41,500 nucleotides of DNA from Rhizobium nepotum 39/7 (GTDB lineage: Bacteria > Pseudomonadota > Alphaproteobacteria > Rhizobiales > Rhizobiaceae): assembly GCF_000949865.1 (NCBI RefSeq), contig NZ_JWJH01000026.1, forward strand, positions 1 through 41,500, given 5' to 3'. Within the stretch, counting starts at the first letter, position 1; the number at the start of each line of letters is the position of its first letter. Below, in pieces: positions 22,511-31,294 of the stretch. Both the position numbers and the translations under genes were made by a program. The notes beneath the pieces were generated by a model. It was not told where the DNA came from and searched no databases. It worked only from the letters and a program-made list of their open reading frames with translations.

Positions 22511-24274
22511 CTATTCCGCCGCGATCCCGTAGGCGTCGTGATCCTCGACCGGCTCGTCGGTCTCGGAACCATCCTCAAACGTACCGGGAAGATCGCCCTC
22601 ACCCTCGGAGGGATCACCCTCTTCCTCGATGCGCTTTTCCTCGATATCCGCCGTCTCCGTTTCGGCCTCTTCCTCATCGTCCACAGCCTCGCCGTGTTTG
22701 ATCAGATCGAGGACGTCCTGCCGGTCGGGAGCAAAGAGCGCGGAAGCGTGGATGAAGCGTTCCTGGCTGAAGTGATCGACCAGAGCCGCACGGGTCTCCC
22801 GAACTTTCTGGCGCGGAAGCACGTTCGCCTCCTTCGCAGCCGCCTCGAGCGCCTGCCGAGACAGGCACAACAGAAAATCTTCCGAGCCCATCTTTGGCAG
22901 GAAGCTGTCGGCTCCGATCGCGTCTCCGGCGATGCGCGACACCACACCACTGTTCGACATGCCGCGTCGGCATGACAGCACGTCGATCAGCATCGAGCGG
23001 GCCGCGACACGCACCGTCTCCATGTCAAAGGCGAGCTTGCCATCTTCGGAAAGCAGTTGGGCGGCATGACGCCGGAAGCGCTTCGGCCCGTACACGCTGT
23101 CGCTGGCGCCGGAATCGACGCAGACGTTCTGTCCTGCGAAGGCAAGGACGAGCAGCGCCATCAGCATGTCGTCCTCGATCGGCGCGCGGCCGAGCGCTTC
23201 GTGCAGGGCATCGGTGCGGAAGTCGCCGATCATGTCCTGGCCCTTCTGGGTGACGTCCGGGCGAGGCTTCGGTGCGTCGATGACCGGATCATCGACTGTT
23301 CCTGCCGCATCGTTACCGGCGGAAGCACCACCCTTTCCCTTCTTCTTGTCCTCGGGCATGCGGAAGGCAACCGATTGCACCTTACCGTCGCGGTCGAGAT
23401 ACATGGCGATATGGTCGGACTTCGACGGCTTGCCGTAAATGCGCTCGGCCTTTTTCGGGAGCTCGGGCTGACCCCAGTTGTTGACCTCGACGATGGCGCC
23501 CTTCTTCGGAAGGTTGTTCGTCATCCATTCCTGCTGGGCGCCGAGGAAGGCCTCGACATTGGTCGTGTAGCGGCTGTCCTGATCGGCCGGTGCGAACAGA
23601 TCCTCGACCCATTCGATGCCGTAGGCCTGAGCCAGGTCATCGCCGAAGCTCGCATCCTTCGCGAACATCCGCGTCTTGGAAAGCGCGCGCGAGATGTTGT
23701 ACCAGTCGGCGCGCTCAGCTTTTTTGGGCTTGTTGGCCTTCCAGACCTCCTTCTGTTCCTCGATCGATGCCGCGGCGATGGTGCGCAGCTGCTGCTCGTT
23801 CGGCATGTCACCGAGCGCCATGTGGTCGAGCATGGCCGGCAGAACGTTGGCCAAAAGCCTGAATTTGCGGATCTGGCGGACCGGCAGCGCGAGCGCCACG
23901 CCAATCGCTTCCTCGGTCCAGCCGAGGGCAACAAGCCGTTCTATGCCGCGCCACTGATCGATAGGATTGAGCGGTTCACGGGCGATGTTCTCGACCATGG
24001 AGCGCATGGCGCCGTTGTCGTTGGCCGCCTCTCGGACGATCACGTCAATTTCCTCAAGACCGGCGGCAATGGCTTGCGCGACACGCCGGTGACCCGCCTG
24101 AATGATATAGCCATTTCCGCCGTCGGTTTCAGGCGCGACGATCGGCGGCTGGATAATGCCAACGGCCTTGACCGTCGCTAGCAGCAGCGCATCGGCCTGC
24201 GGTGACGATTTCGAGCGGCGCGCGTCGTCGGGATTGTTCTTCAGCGCGCGTGGATCGAGTTTGAGGATCTGCAT
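22511..24274 (-). CDS. ParB/Srx-domain DNA-binding protein (plasmid ParB-like)
   Basis: A 587-residue protein. Residues about 1-100 form a ParB N-terminal (ParB/Srx) domain, with IQPPIVAPE, IIQAGHRRVAQAIAAGL (GHRR at about 61-64) and MVENIAREPLNPIDQWRGIE. A helix-turn-helix region follows at about 115-145 (LGWTEEAIGVALALPVRQIR). The long middle is poorly conserved and the C-terminus is very acidic (EEEAETETADIEEKRIEEE). It is too long and too diverged to be a classical partition ParB and no ParA gene is adjacent. Rhizobial plasmids often carry such a second ParB-like protein of unknown role. The ATG at 24274 has GGAGCAAAT upstream. Confidence 0.88.
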   Translation of the reverse strand: MQILKLDPRALKNNPDDARRSKSSPQADALLLATVKAVGIIQPPIVAPETDGGNGYIIQAGHRRVAQAIAAGLEEIDVIVREAANDNGAMRSMVENIAREPLNPIDQWRGIERLVALGWTEEAIGVALALPVRQIRKFRLLANVLPAMLDHMALGDMPNEQQLRTIAAASIEEQKEVWKANKPKKAERADWYNISRALSKTRMFAKDASFGDDLAQAYGIEWVEDLFAPADQDSRYTTNVEAFLGAQQEWMTNNLPKKGAIVEVNNWGQPELPKKAERIYGKPSKSDHIAMYLDRDGKVQSVAFRMPEDKKKGKGGASAGNDAAGTVDDPVIDAPKPRPDVTQKGQDMIGDFRTDALHEALGRAPIEDDMLMALLVLAFAGQNVCVDSGASDSVYGPKRFRRHAAQLLSEDGKLAFDMETVRVAARSMLIDVLSCRRGMSNSGVVSRIAGDAIGADSFLPKMGSEDFLLCLSRQALEAAAKEANVLPRQKVRETRAALVDHFSQERFIHASALFAPDRQDVLDLIKHGEAVDDEEEAETETADIEEKRIEEEGDPSEGEGDLPGTFEDGSETDEPVEDHDAYGIAAE

Positions 24275-24651
24275 GGGATTTGCTCCTTCCGGGTTTCGGG
24301 GCAAGCGGATCGCCACCCCTTCCTGTCTTCAGTTCTTTCCGAAGACACTTCCCGGACCGCAGAGCGGACGGACCGGCGCAACTGCGCCCGAGCGGCCCTG
24401 CCCGTCAGGGCGAGCGGGGCGAAGCCTTGCGAGAACGACCGGCAGGGTTGAGGAGGGGGCGGTTGAGCGACAGCGGTGGCGGGACAGCCGGTCTGCGAGT
24501 AAGGTTTTCTATCCTTGCTTCTTCTTGTTCTTTCAGTTTGCTCCTGACGTTTGCGTTGAAACAGCCGCCATTGAATCATCAGGGGAATTTCGGCCCGCAG
24601 AACTCGGAGTTTCGCGACCGTATCCTGCAACAACCTACCGAAAGGGAGCGT
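24275..24651. other. Divergent intergenic region between parB-like gene and GNAT gene
   Basis: About 375 bases holding the leader of the ParB-like gene and the promoter side of the plus-strand GNAT gene. It is GC-rich with several small stems, for example GTCTTC-N10-GAAGAC near 24326-24347 and CCCTG-N5-CAGGG near 24406. No gene is supported. Confidence 0.45.
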
Positions 24652-25143
24652 ATGCTCGAAATCCGCCCGGCAAAAACTATCGATCATGAGAGCATCGTCC
24701 AGCTCTGGCACCAGGGATGGCACGACGCACATGCCGACATCGTGCCTTCTGAGGTGTTGGCGTTTCGGACCAAAGACCATTTCAGTCTTTGGCTAAAGGA
24801 GGCTCAAGACGCGTTCTATGTCGCGACCGAAGACGATCGCGTGCTCGGGTTGTCGGTGAAGAGAGCTGAGGTCGTCAAGCTCTATGTCAGCACGCGCGCT
24901 CGCGGGACCGGTGTAGCCCATGCCTTGCTCTCACACGCGGAAAGACTTTTGCATGGCGCGGGGATAACGACGGCAGTGCTGTTCTGTACGGCGGGCGATG
25001 TCCGAGCTGAACGATTCTATCAACGGGAGGGACGGAGTCTCAAGCACTCTTTTGTAGATGTCCTTTGGACACCAAAAACCGTAGATATGAAGTTTATGGT
25101 GTCTACCCATCGCTATGAAAAGGACCTGGCACCAACCGCTTGA
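24652..25143 (+). CDS. GNAT-family N-acetyltransferase
   Basis: A 163-residue acetyltransferase beginning MLEIRPAKTIDHESIVQLWH. It contains the acetyl-CoA binding segment VVKLYVSTRARGTGVAHALL and the late helix RAERFYQREGRSLKHSFVD. The substrate is not known: it could acetylate an amine, amino acid or small toxin. The ATG at 24652 follows GAAAGGGAG. The upstream open frame is part of the leader. It is a free-standing gene at the start of the accessory region. Confidence 0.88.
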   Translation: MLEIRPAKTIDHESIVQLWHQGWHDAHADIVPSEVLAFRTKDHFSLWLKEAQDAFYVATEDDRVLGLSVKRAEVVKLYVSTRARGTGVAHALLSHAERLLHGAGITTAVLFCTAGDVRAERFYQREGRSLKHSFVDVLWTPKTVDMKFMVSTHRYEKDLAPTA

Positions 25144-25159
25144 AGCACTTTCGTAAATG

Positions 25160-26092
25160 TCAGGATGTTCTCGCCGCTGTCGTTGTTCGCCGCTTGCTGA
25201 ATACTGAAATGGCCAAACAAACACCGCCAAACTGCATAGACGCCCCGATTGCTTCGGCAGGGATTGGGAAACGGCCCTCAAACATGAAGCCGTAGGCGAG
25301 ACCAAAGATCGTTTCAGCTACAATGAGCTGGGCCGCGAGCGCCAGCGGCAGACGACGGGAAGCGACCACCCAGCACCAGGTTGCAAACCATGAGCCAGCC
25401 AGCCCCATCACCAGCGCCCATACGATAAAGCGAGCGGTTTCCGAAGCGGATGCCGTGTCCGCGAGATCGAACGAAGCTTATGGTAACAGGAGTAGACTTC
25501 CGATCGCCGCACCGATTCCCTGTAACCCTGTCCATTGCAGTCCGTCCGGTGCGTCTGCCGATCGCATGACAGCCGCATTCGCCAGACCATAGGCGATCCA
25601 GATCGCCAACGCCGCCGAACTGGCGAGAACTCCGAGTAAGATCGATGACTTATCCCCAACGTCGGCCGTGCTGATCGTCGCAGCGTTCACAATCGCCACG
25701 CCGATTGCGATCAGTGCCAGGGGAAGCGCGAGCGCCTTCCATGGTGCGGACCGGTCTCGAGCATTGGCGATGACGGCCAGAAACACCGGCATGGTACCGA
25801 TGATGACTGGCGGCACGGCTGCGCCGGCGAGTTGAACGGCAAAGGCCACACTGATGAAGTATCCGACATATCCAGCCCCACCGAGGAGCAAACCGATCAG
25901 GAGCCGTGAGCGAGCAATGCCGGCAGGGCGGAACCGTCGATCAGCCATCAGCAGCAGGCAGGCCAGGCCGAAGATGCCATAGCGGGCAATCGTCAAATCC
26001 CATGTCGTGAACGGAGCGACCGCGCGCGGCGCAACAAAGGTCAGCCCCCATAAGGCGCAAGTGGTGAGGCCGGCGATAATCCCAAGCAGCAT
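25160..26092 (-). pseudogene. EamA/DMT-family exporter with an in-frame stop
   Basis: A drug/metabolite transporter of about 310 codons. The first part (MLLGIIAGLTTCALWGLTFV, then AVPPVIIGTMPVFLAVIANA and so on to GIGAAIGSLLLLP) stops at a TAA at 25478-25480. The same frame continues immediately as ASFDLADTASASETARFIVW, ALVMGLAGSWFATWCWVVAS and LPLALAAQLIVAETIFGLAY to a stop at 25160. A single TCA-to-TAA type change would explain it. The ATG at 26092 has CAGGAG upstream. It is divergent from an Lrp regulator, the usual pairing for amino-acid exporters. Confidence 0.8.
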
Positions 26093-26176
26093 GATTTTCT
26101 CCTGTTGAGTCATCATGCAATGCGGTCGGCCGGATTTATATGGAATGGCAAGGGGTATGCGGATAGATTGCCTATC
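26093..26176. promoter_or_regulatory. Divergent promoter region of the EamA gene and Lrp regulator
   Basis: An 84-base divergent region with AT-rich patches (GGATTTATATGG, TAGATTGCCTATC). In such pairs the Lrp protein normally binds here and controls the exporter. No exact operator could be picked out by eye. Confidence 0.45.
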
Positions 26177-26656
26177 ATGTCGAAAGCAAAAGTGCCTCTC
26201 AACCTTCGAGGCGGAAAATCAACGCTGGATGCAACGGACGCAAAGATCCTGGTAGCGTTGGATTCGGATGCCCGTTTGTCGATGAGCGAACTTGCCCGCC
26301 TTGTCGGCATGTCCGCGCCGAGTGTATCGGAGCGGGTTCGCCGGCTGGAAGCAACAGGCGTCATCCGGGGCTTTACCGTAGATGTGGACACGCGCGCCAT
26401 TGGTTATCAGATCAGGGCGATGGTGCGAATCCGGCCGCTGCCCGGCAAACTCCACCTCGTCGAACGGCTCATTCAAGAGCGCCCGGAATTTGTCGAATGC
26501 GACAAGATCACCGGAGACGATCCATTCCTTGCCCGCCTCGTGGTCCATACGATCGAGCAGATGGACGATGTTCTTGAAGCGCTCTCCGAGCACGCCGTCA
26601 CCAGTACCGCCGTCATCAAGGGAACGTCTGTAAAACGACGTTTGCCGCCCCTGTAG
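26177..26656 (+). CDS. Lrp/AsnC-family regulator
   Basis: A 159-residue transcription factor, the usual size. The N-terminal helix-turn-helix is at about 18-65 (LDATDAKILVALDSDARLSM, VGMSAPSVSERVRRLEATGV). The C-terminal RAM domain is at about 72-150 (IGYQIRAMVRIRPLPGKLHL, FVECDKITGDDPFLARLVVH). It probably senses an amino acid and controls the divergent EamA exporter, which is now interrupted. The ATG at 26177 is chosen because the protein then begins as in the family. Upstream ATGs in the frame are possible. Confidence 0.9.
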   Translation: MSKAKVPLNLRGGKSTLDATDAKILVALDSDARLSMSELARLVGMSAPSVSERVRRLEATGVIRGFTVDVDTRAIGYQIRAMVRIRPLPGKLHLVERLIQERPEFVECDKITGDDPFLARLVVHTIEQMDDVLEALSEHAVTSTAVIKGTSVKRRLPPL

Positions 26657-26663
26657 CAAAAAT

Positions 26664-26885
26664 CAGGTTCGCATATCCGCGGCGGCGAAACAACTCGGTC
26701 TTGGGCGCTCCACGGTTTATCGGGAAATGCGGCGTAGGGTATCAGGCGTCACCCGCTTAGTTGTCTGTCTTACTTGCGAAACGGCTGGTTCCGAGGCATT
26801 TCAGATATGCGACGAAGATTACCTAAAGACGCGGAAACTCTGCACACGACGACGCTATGAAAAACCTTGTTTAAAGCCACTCTAG
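26664..26885 (+). pseudogene. Fragment resembling the C-terminal HTH of a resolvase
   Basis: A frame without a start codon reads RISAAAKQLGLGRSTVYREM, typical of the C-terminal DNA-binding helix-turn-helix of serine recombinases, then about 50 residues of unfamiliar sequence to a TAG. Only a remnant is left. It sits where the GC-rich part gives way to the AT-richer island and may be debris from the recombination event. Confidence 0.4.
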
Positions 26886-26977
26886 CATTAAGCTACTGCT
26901 TCAGGGGCGCCGCTGACACACTGCTCCCACGACCACATCGGAAGGTGGCCTCGAACTAAAGTTGTAACTACTTTGAA

Positions 26978-28141
26978 CTAACCGCGGCCTAGGTGAGCAA
27001 AATGTGAAAAAAAGGCAGATCCGAAGGCGGCAACAGCGAGAAACATACACAGGCTCGTTAAGGACGTGAATCCAGCCAAGCTCACTGCCGAATAGATGGT
27101 TCCAGCTGCTGCCAAGCCACCTATAAAATAAAGTAGAGATAAGGACTTAGCGGAATTTTCTCCACCGTGTCTTTCTAGGATTTTCGCGGTGAAAGGGGGT
27201 GAGTAAGCTCCTTTCGTAAGGCCGAGTAATGAGAAACCCAGTAAGACAATGCTGGTAGAGAGAGAGGTGCTAAGCCACAAGCCGAGTGAGACAAGAGCCA
27301 TACCCGCCCCATTGATTAGGGTGAATATCTCGAAGGACCTGCTTAGCTCAAGTTTTCGCGTTGCCAATGACAGATAGTATCCCATCAGAGACGAGATCAA
27401 TATCGCCGCAAACAATGCGCTAACGACACCGGGATTAACTCCCAAATGTATGAGAGTCATCTGAAATAATATTGGGAGAACGGCGTCAAAGGCATATACT
27501 AGGCAAAATCGTGACAATATGCTTCGGGGTACAAGTTGAAAATGTCTTAGGGAAATATTGTCAGATTTGACCTTCTTGTTTCGGCTCAGAGTGTCCCAGC
27601 CAAATCTCATTATTGCCAACGGCATCAGCGAGCCGAAAACCATGGCGCAAGCGCTCGCGATGAAAACTGCTCGAAAACCGAACACGGTCGAAATTGCTGC
27701 TCCTCCCAGTAAGCCCAGAAGCAGGCCCAGATGTCTGCCAGTCCAAGCCTTGGATTCGTATTCGCTGTACCGGCTTTCCATCCCCTCATGCTTCAGAACA
27801 GAGAAAATCATCGTTGAATCTGATCCGGCAATCACGCTTTGCCCCACTCCCTGCATTACGGCCGAAAGCATAAACCAAACGATATGCATGGAAGATGCCT
27901 CGATGAGGTAGGCTGTCGAAACAACCAATCCACCGGCAACCAACGATATTTTTGGACCGAAGTGATCCGCAAAACCGCCCGAAGGAAGCTGAAGAAGTGA
28001 AAAGGTCGTCCAGTATATCGAGCTCAGCAACGCGATTTCCTGCGGAGAGAAACCCAAGCTCTGATAATAGGCGACGGCGAGGGCTCCGTGAAACAGAGCG
28101 CTTCTCAGGCATTTATGGGCCGCGTAAAGGAGGGATGTCAA
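26978..28141 (-). CDS. MFS exporter, last gene of the island operon
   Basis: A 387-residue major-facilitator protein with about 11-12 hydrophobic helices, beginning MTSLLYAAHKCLRSALFHGA. The loop after helix 2 has FADHFGPK in place of the usual GxLaDRxGRk motif, and LLGLLGGAAISTVFGFRAVF is a typical helix-5 region. It is likely an exporter for the product of the operon or a self-resistance pump (inference). The ATG overlaps the stop of the nucleotidyltransferase gene (ATGA). No obvious terminator follows. Confidence 0.88.
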   Translation of the reverse strand: MTSLLYAAHKCLRSALFHGALAVAYYQSLGFSPQEIALLSSIYWTTFSLLQLPSGGFADHFGPKISLVAGGLVVSTAYLIEASSMHIVWFMLSAVMQGVGQSVIAGSDSTMIFSVLKHEGMESRYSEYESKAWTGRHLGLLLGLLGGAAISTVFGFRAVFIASACAMVFGSLMPLAIMRFGWDTLSRNKKVKSDNISLRHFQLVPRSILSRFCLVYAFDAVLPILFQMTLIHLGVNPGVVSALFAAILISSLMGYYLSLATRKLELSRSFEIFTLINGAGMALVSLGLWLSTSLSTSIVLLGFSLLGLTKGAYSPPFTAKILERHGGENSAKSLSLLYFIGGLAAAGTIYSAVSLAGFTSLTSLCMFLAVAAFGSAFFSHFAHLGRG

Positions 28142-29664
28142 TTTTTAAACGTCCCCACCACCTCAGCGTAGACGCCATTGGCGCCACCTGCGGCGTCTCT
28201 TATCAAAACTGTGATAAGATGCGAATGCTCACTTTGTTCTGGATATTTGATGTCTAGATCGACCTGCCAACGCTCGGCGACATCCGTTATTTGAATCGAA
28301 CCTGAAAGATCGTAACTGTCGTTTCTGTTGCGTGATGTGGTGTGCCTAGGATCTATATAACTCCGGAAGTAGTTTTTATCGAAGTTTACCCATACATCCG
28401 GCTGAGCAATATGCTTCTTCTCGAAATGAAGAGTTATCTTCAAATTGTCAATATGGGCAAAACTAGACATCCGGACATGAAATTTTTTGCCTTTCCACCT
28501 TGTCTTAAATGATCGTTCGTTATCAGTGCCGAGCGCAAGGACTTGCGGAGTATTGAGGGAAATGGTGCGCAAACTGGAGCGATCTATGGCCTCTACCAAC
28601 GAAAACGGCCTTGTTACTATATCGGCGGTCGCCACGGTAAGACGGCGCCTCAGACCCAGTGCAACGAAGAAATCTTCAGACCAGTCCCCGGCTTCCTCCA
28701 GAATGGGATCTTTTTCTGTTAGAAGTAAGGTATTGGTTCGGGCTGCGTCGGCAAACGTAGATCGGTGCAGGTTGATGATACGTGTATAGTAATCGAGGCA
28801 GTCGAATTGAACGAGCAGTTTTTGGAATTGCTGACGGTCAAAAGATGGGAGAGAAATCAGCCTTTCAAGCTCAATCAGCTCAAACGCTCTCACTCGGGGC
28901 CGGAACCGTAATATGGGCGGATAAAGCCGTATATAATCAATAAAGATGTGCTGGAGGGTGATGAAAGCGGCGTATGTGGCCGAAAGTTGCAGCGTAGACG
29001 TGGACGCGCTCGGTTTCCACGAAATAGTTTCCGCCGCAAGCAATTGGTATGGCAAAGCCTGCTCACCCACCTCGGACCAGACATCTTTTGTGCTACCACT
29101 GGACATATGGCGGGGACGTTCAGCACGGAAAATCGGGAAGTGTCGGTGGATGTCAATGTCTTGCCCGCGAAAGCGAATGTTTATCTCCTCGTGGGTGGCC
29201 GGAAGATAAGTCTCTTCGCTCCCGAACTTTATCAGTTCAGCCCCAGCGGTCGCCGGGACGTCTGCGATAAGATCAACGTCCCATGAAAAGCGTTCGAGAT
29301 ACTTGTCACCGCTGAGGCGCGAAACAGTGTTTCCTTTTAAAACGATAAAGCTTTGGCTGACCACATTCGACAACTCGGCCAGTAACTCGTTTCGGGAGCG
29401 GACCTGTACTTGGATCGCCCGGAACTCCTCACGCAATATGCTTTTCAAAAGCGAGGCATCGCGTCCGCTGGGGACCCGCTCGATTGCATGGAGCCCAAGC
29501 CCGGTGATACGATGTTGCCTGAGATATTCCGCAACAGCCGCAGGTGCGATCCCTGCAATAGCATCAAAAGTTAGGGTTCCACTCGCCCATCTGAGAATGT
29601 TGAGGAGCGGCTCAGACTCCAGATCTCCAAGGATGACATCTGTTTCCGACGTCCAATTTGTCAC
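28138..29664 (-). CDS. NTP_transf_5-type nucleotidyltransferase with extra C-terminal domain
   Basis: A 508-residue protein. A nucleotidyltransferase fold at about 100-180 shows SFIVLKGNTVSRLSG, RFSWDVDLIADV (D129 and D131 as likely metal ligands) and QDIDIHRHF (third acidic site), matching the uncharacterised nucleotidyltransferase family PF14907. A helical region follows to about 330. The last ~140 residues are beta-rich (WKGKKFHVRMSSFAHIDNLK, DLSGSIQITDVAERWQVDLD) and unfamiliar. The family transfers a nucleotide to an unknown acceptor, or has lost activity, in various secondary-metabolite loci. It overlaps both neighbours by ATGA. Confidence 0.8.
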   Translation of the reverse strand: MTNWTSETDVILGDLESEPLLNILRWASGTLTFDAIAGIAPAAVAEYLRQHRITGLGLHAIERVPSGRDASLLKSILREEFRAIQVQVRSRNELLAELSNVVSQSFIVLKGNTVSRLSGDKYLERFSWDVDLIADVPATAGAELIKFGSEETYLPATHEEINIRFRGQDIDIHRHFPIFRAERPRHMSSGSTKDVWSEVGEQALPYQLLAAETISWKPSASTSTLQLSATYAAFITLQHIFIDYIRLYPPILRFRPRVRAFELIELERLISLPSFDRQQFQKLLVQFDCLDYYTRIINLHRSTFADAARTNTLLLTEKDPILEEAGDWSEDFFVALGLRRRLTVATADIVTRPFSLVEAIDRSSLRTISLNTPQVLALGTDNERSFKTRWKGKKFHVRMSSFAHIDNLKITLHFEKKHIAQPDVWVNFDKNYFRSYIDPRHTTSRNRNDSYDLSGSIQITDVAERWQVDLDIKYPEQSEHSHLITVLIRDAAGGANGVYAEVVGTFKN

Positions 29665-29876
29665 TGCTGGGCCTCCGATACACTGTCTGCGTCTCGCCCC
29701 TCATCAACTGGGAGAGGTTCCCCGTGTTTTTCGAAACCTTTGACGAAAGCGATCTCAACCAGACGAAGTGAGGCGGTTACTGACGGACGTCCCTGCCAGG
29801 GCAACGAAATGGCGAAAGCGGCTTCAAAATTTCGGGTAAGGTGACGACAGACGTTTGGCAACCGATCAAATAACAT
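29661..29876 (-). CDS. Small unrecognised protein in the island operon
   Basis: 71 residues from the ATG at 29876; a second ATG at 29888 lies in frame, and both starts overlap the end of the upstream gene. It reads MLFDRLPNVCRHLTRNFEAA, then PWQGRPSVTASLRLVEIAFV, and ends in an acidic DEGRDADSVSEAQQ. The end overlaps the nucleotidyltransferase start by ATGA, so it is coupled on both sides and probably real. It could be a carrier, accessory subunit or small peptide substrate. No motif supports any of these. Confidence 0.6.
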   Translation of the reverse strand: MLFDRLPNVCRHLTRNFEAAFAISLPWQGRPSVTASLRLVEIAFVKGFEKHGEPLPVDEGRDADSVSEAQQ

Positions 29877-30855
29877 AGTCGGACCCATCTGTGATAGCGG
29901 AGATGGCGATACTTGGCTTTGACTTTCGACGCTGAGATATCCGCGCGGAGTAAAGATCTATCGTGGCAATTGGATCGAATTTACTCTTGAATTCGTCAAG
30001 AGACGGAAGTTCAGATCCTCCCATGTTCAGTGCTTCGATACCTTGCTCATGAAGCCTTTGGCATGTAGACACCAATTGGAAGTCGGACAGGCCCGTGATG
30101 GTCGTGTCGCAGAGGTTCACATACAGGTTTGCAACACCCGCCCCGATATTTTCCCATATTGTGAAGCCAACGGGTCGAGCACTTTTGAAGAAAACAAGCC
30201 CACCAACTTCTGGAATCGGGGTCGACAATATTCTAAACAGGTGCTCGTAGAATTGTGTCATCTCGGGCGTGTCCTTGCGATCAAGGATCATCGTGCCTTC
30301 CCAGAAGCGAAGCGTCGCTCGGAACGGTGCTAGATCGCTCATTTCATCGATGCTGGTCGCCTCGATATCCGTTCCAGCTCTACGGCATTTGTTTCTTATC
30401 TTGGCGAACTGCCGCCCGACCAACGCTGCGACTTTTTGGGTTCCGAGGACCCGAACAGGGTATTTCCAGTCGAGTTCTTCCTCGTTGATAATCGCAACGG
30501 ATATATCACTTCCTGATGCGTCCAGTGTTTGTTCAAGCTTCTCCAAATCCGCCGCCGTATAGCGAGCAAGGCGAATCTCGTTCTGCTTCCCTACCAAATC
30601 GGGGAGAATACTTGCGGTAAGGGCATAGTCCGCATGCAGACCAATTTCCGGGAAAATCAGAATGCAGTCTTCGCTGTGGGGATGCTTGCTTTGCACGAAG
30701 CAACTTTTATCCGATGCATAAACAATGGCTCCTCTCCGTCCTGTAAGTTTATAATATAGCGGAGCAATTGAATATGAATCTTGATGGAAAGCGCCAATGC
30801 TGACGAAAAGTTTTCGTAAACTGGGATAGTCTAAAGGTCTACTAAGGCTGTCCAT
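29866..30855 (-). CDS. DUF2156/GNAT-like acyl- or aminoacyl-transferase
   Basis: A 329-residue protein. The first half has PLYYKLTGRRGAIVYASDKS and a short linker. WKYPVRVLGTQKVAALVGRQ and FAKIRNKCRRAG then match the signature of DUF2156 (the C-terminal domain of phosphatidylglycerol lysyltransferases, a GNAT-fold family that uses aminoacyl-tRNA). The end, EALNMGGSELPSLDEFKSKF, is the usual GNAT closing strand. In its operon, transfer of an amino acid or acyl group to a nucleotide-like intermediate would be sensible, but this is inference. Confidence 0.75.
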   Translation of the reverse strand: MDSLSRPLDYPSLRKLFVSIGAFHQDSYSIAPLYYKLTGRRGAIVYASDKSCFVQSKHPHSEDCILIFPEIGLHADYALTASILPDLVGKQNEIRLARYTAADLEKLEQTLDASGSDISVAIINEEELDWKYPVRVLGTQKVAALVGRQFAKIRNKCRRAGTDIEATSIDEMSDLAPFRATLRFWEGTMILDRKDTPEMTQFYEHLFRILSTPIPEVGGLVFFKSARPVGFTIWENIGAGVANLYVNLCDTTITGLSDFQLVSTCQRLHEQGIEALNMGGSELPSLDEFKSKFDPIATIDLYSARISQRRKSKPSIAISAITDGSDYVI

Positions 30856-30874
30856 TCGCGTAATCCCATGAAAT

Positions 30875-31294
30875 CTACAACGGTTTCCCGTACATTGTCA
30901 GCGGGAGGGCCCCGTCGTTGAATAGTTCGACGCAATGAAAGTGGTTGTCCTCATCGCGAAACATATGGAGCGATCCGACGCTACCAGAGAGCGTTGCATC
31001 TCCCTCACTGGCCAGTTGCACCAATCCGGTCAGGGGAAAATAGGGAGAGAGCTCTAGCGGGTTGGATTTCGAATGAGTGAACGCGTAGCGATTTCCATCC
31101 GGCAAATATACCAGCCACCATCGGTCGTTGGGCGGTGGGCTATTTGAGGTAAGCGTATAGCTCACCCACCTAAGCGAGTGTCCTAGAACGTTCTCTAGGC
31201 GATAACTATCTAGCCCCACGAAGACAGATCCTGGAGCAAACTCTGCTTCAAAGTGGTCTCCGACAAAATGCCGAGCGTTTGAAACATCCACCAT
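30875..31294 (-). CDS. Unrecognised 139-residue beta-rich protein
   Basis: The start codon overlaps the stop of the PRTase gene (TAATG). It begins MVDVSNARHFVGDHFEAEFA, with LRWVSYTLTSNSPPPNDRWW and LVYLPDGNRYAFTHSKS, and ends HCVELFNDGALPLTMYGKPL. Aromatic-rich beta strands suggest a small globular domain; a distant DUF4178-like fold is one thought but not supported strongly. It lies 19 bases before the next gene in the operon. Confidence 0.6.
   Translation of the reverse strand: MVDVSNARHFVGDHFEAEFAPGSVFVGLDSYRLENVLGHSLRWVSYTLTSNSPPPNDRWWLVYLPDGNRYAFTHSKSNPLELSPYFPLTGLVQLASEGDATLSGSVGSLHMFRDEDNHFHCVELFNDGALPLTMYGKPL

Noticed and set aside
23057..24181. 374-codon plus-strand open frame
   Set aside because: It is the complement of the ParB-like gene, which has recognisable ParB motifs. 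No domain or good start is seen.
22511..24274. Plasmid partition operon (parAB)
   Set aside because: The ParB-like protein is long with an acidic tail and no ParA or RepC gene is beside it, so a classical partition role is not supported here.
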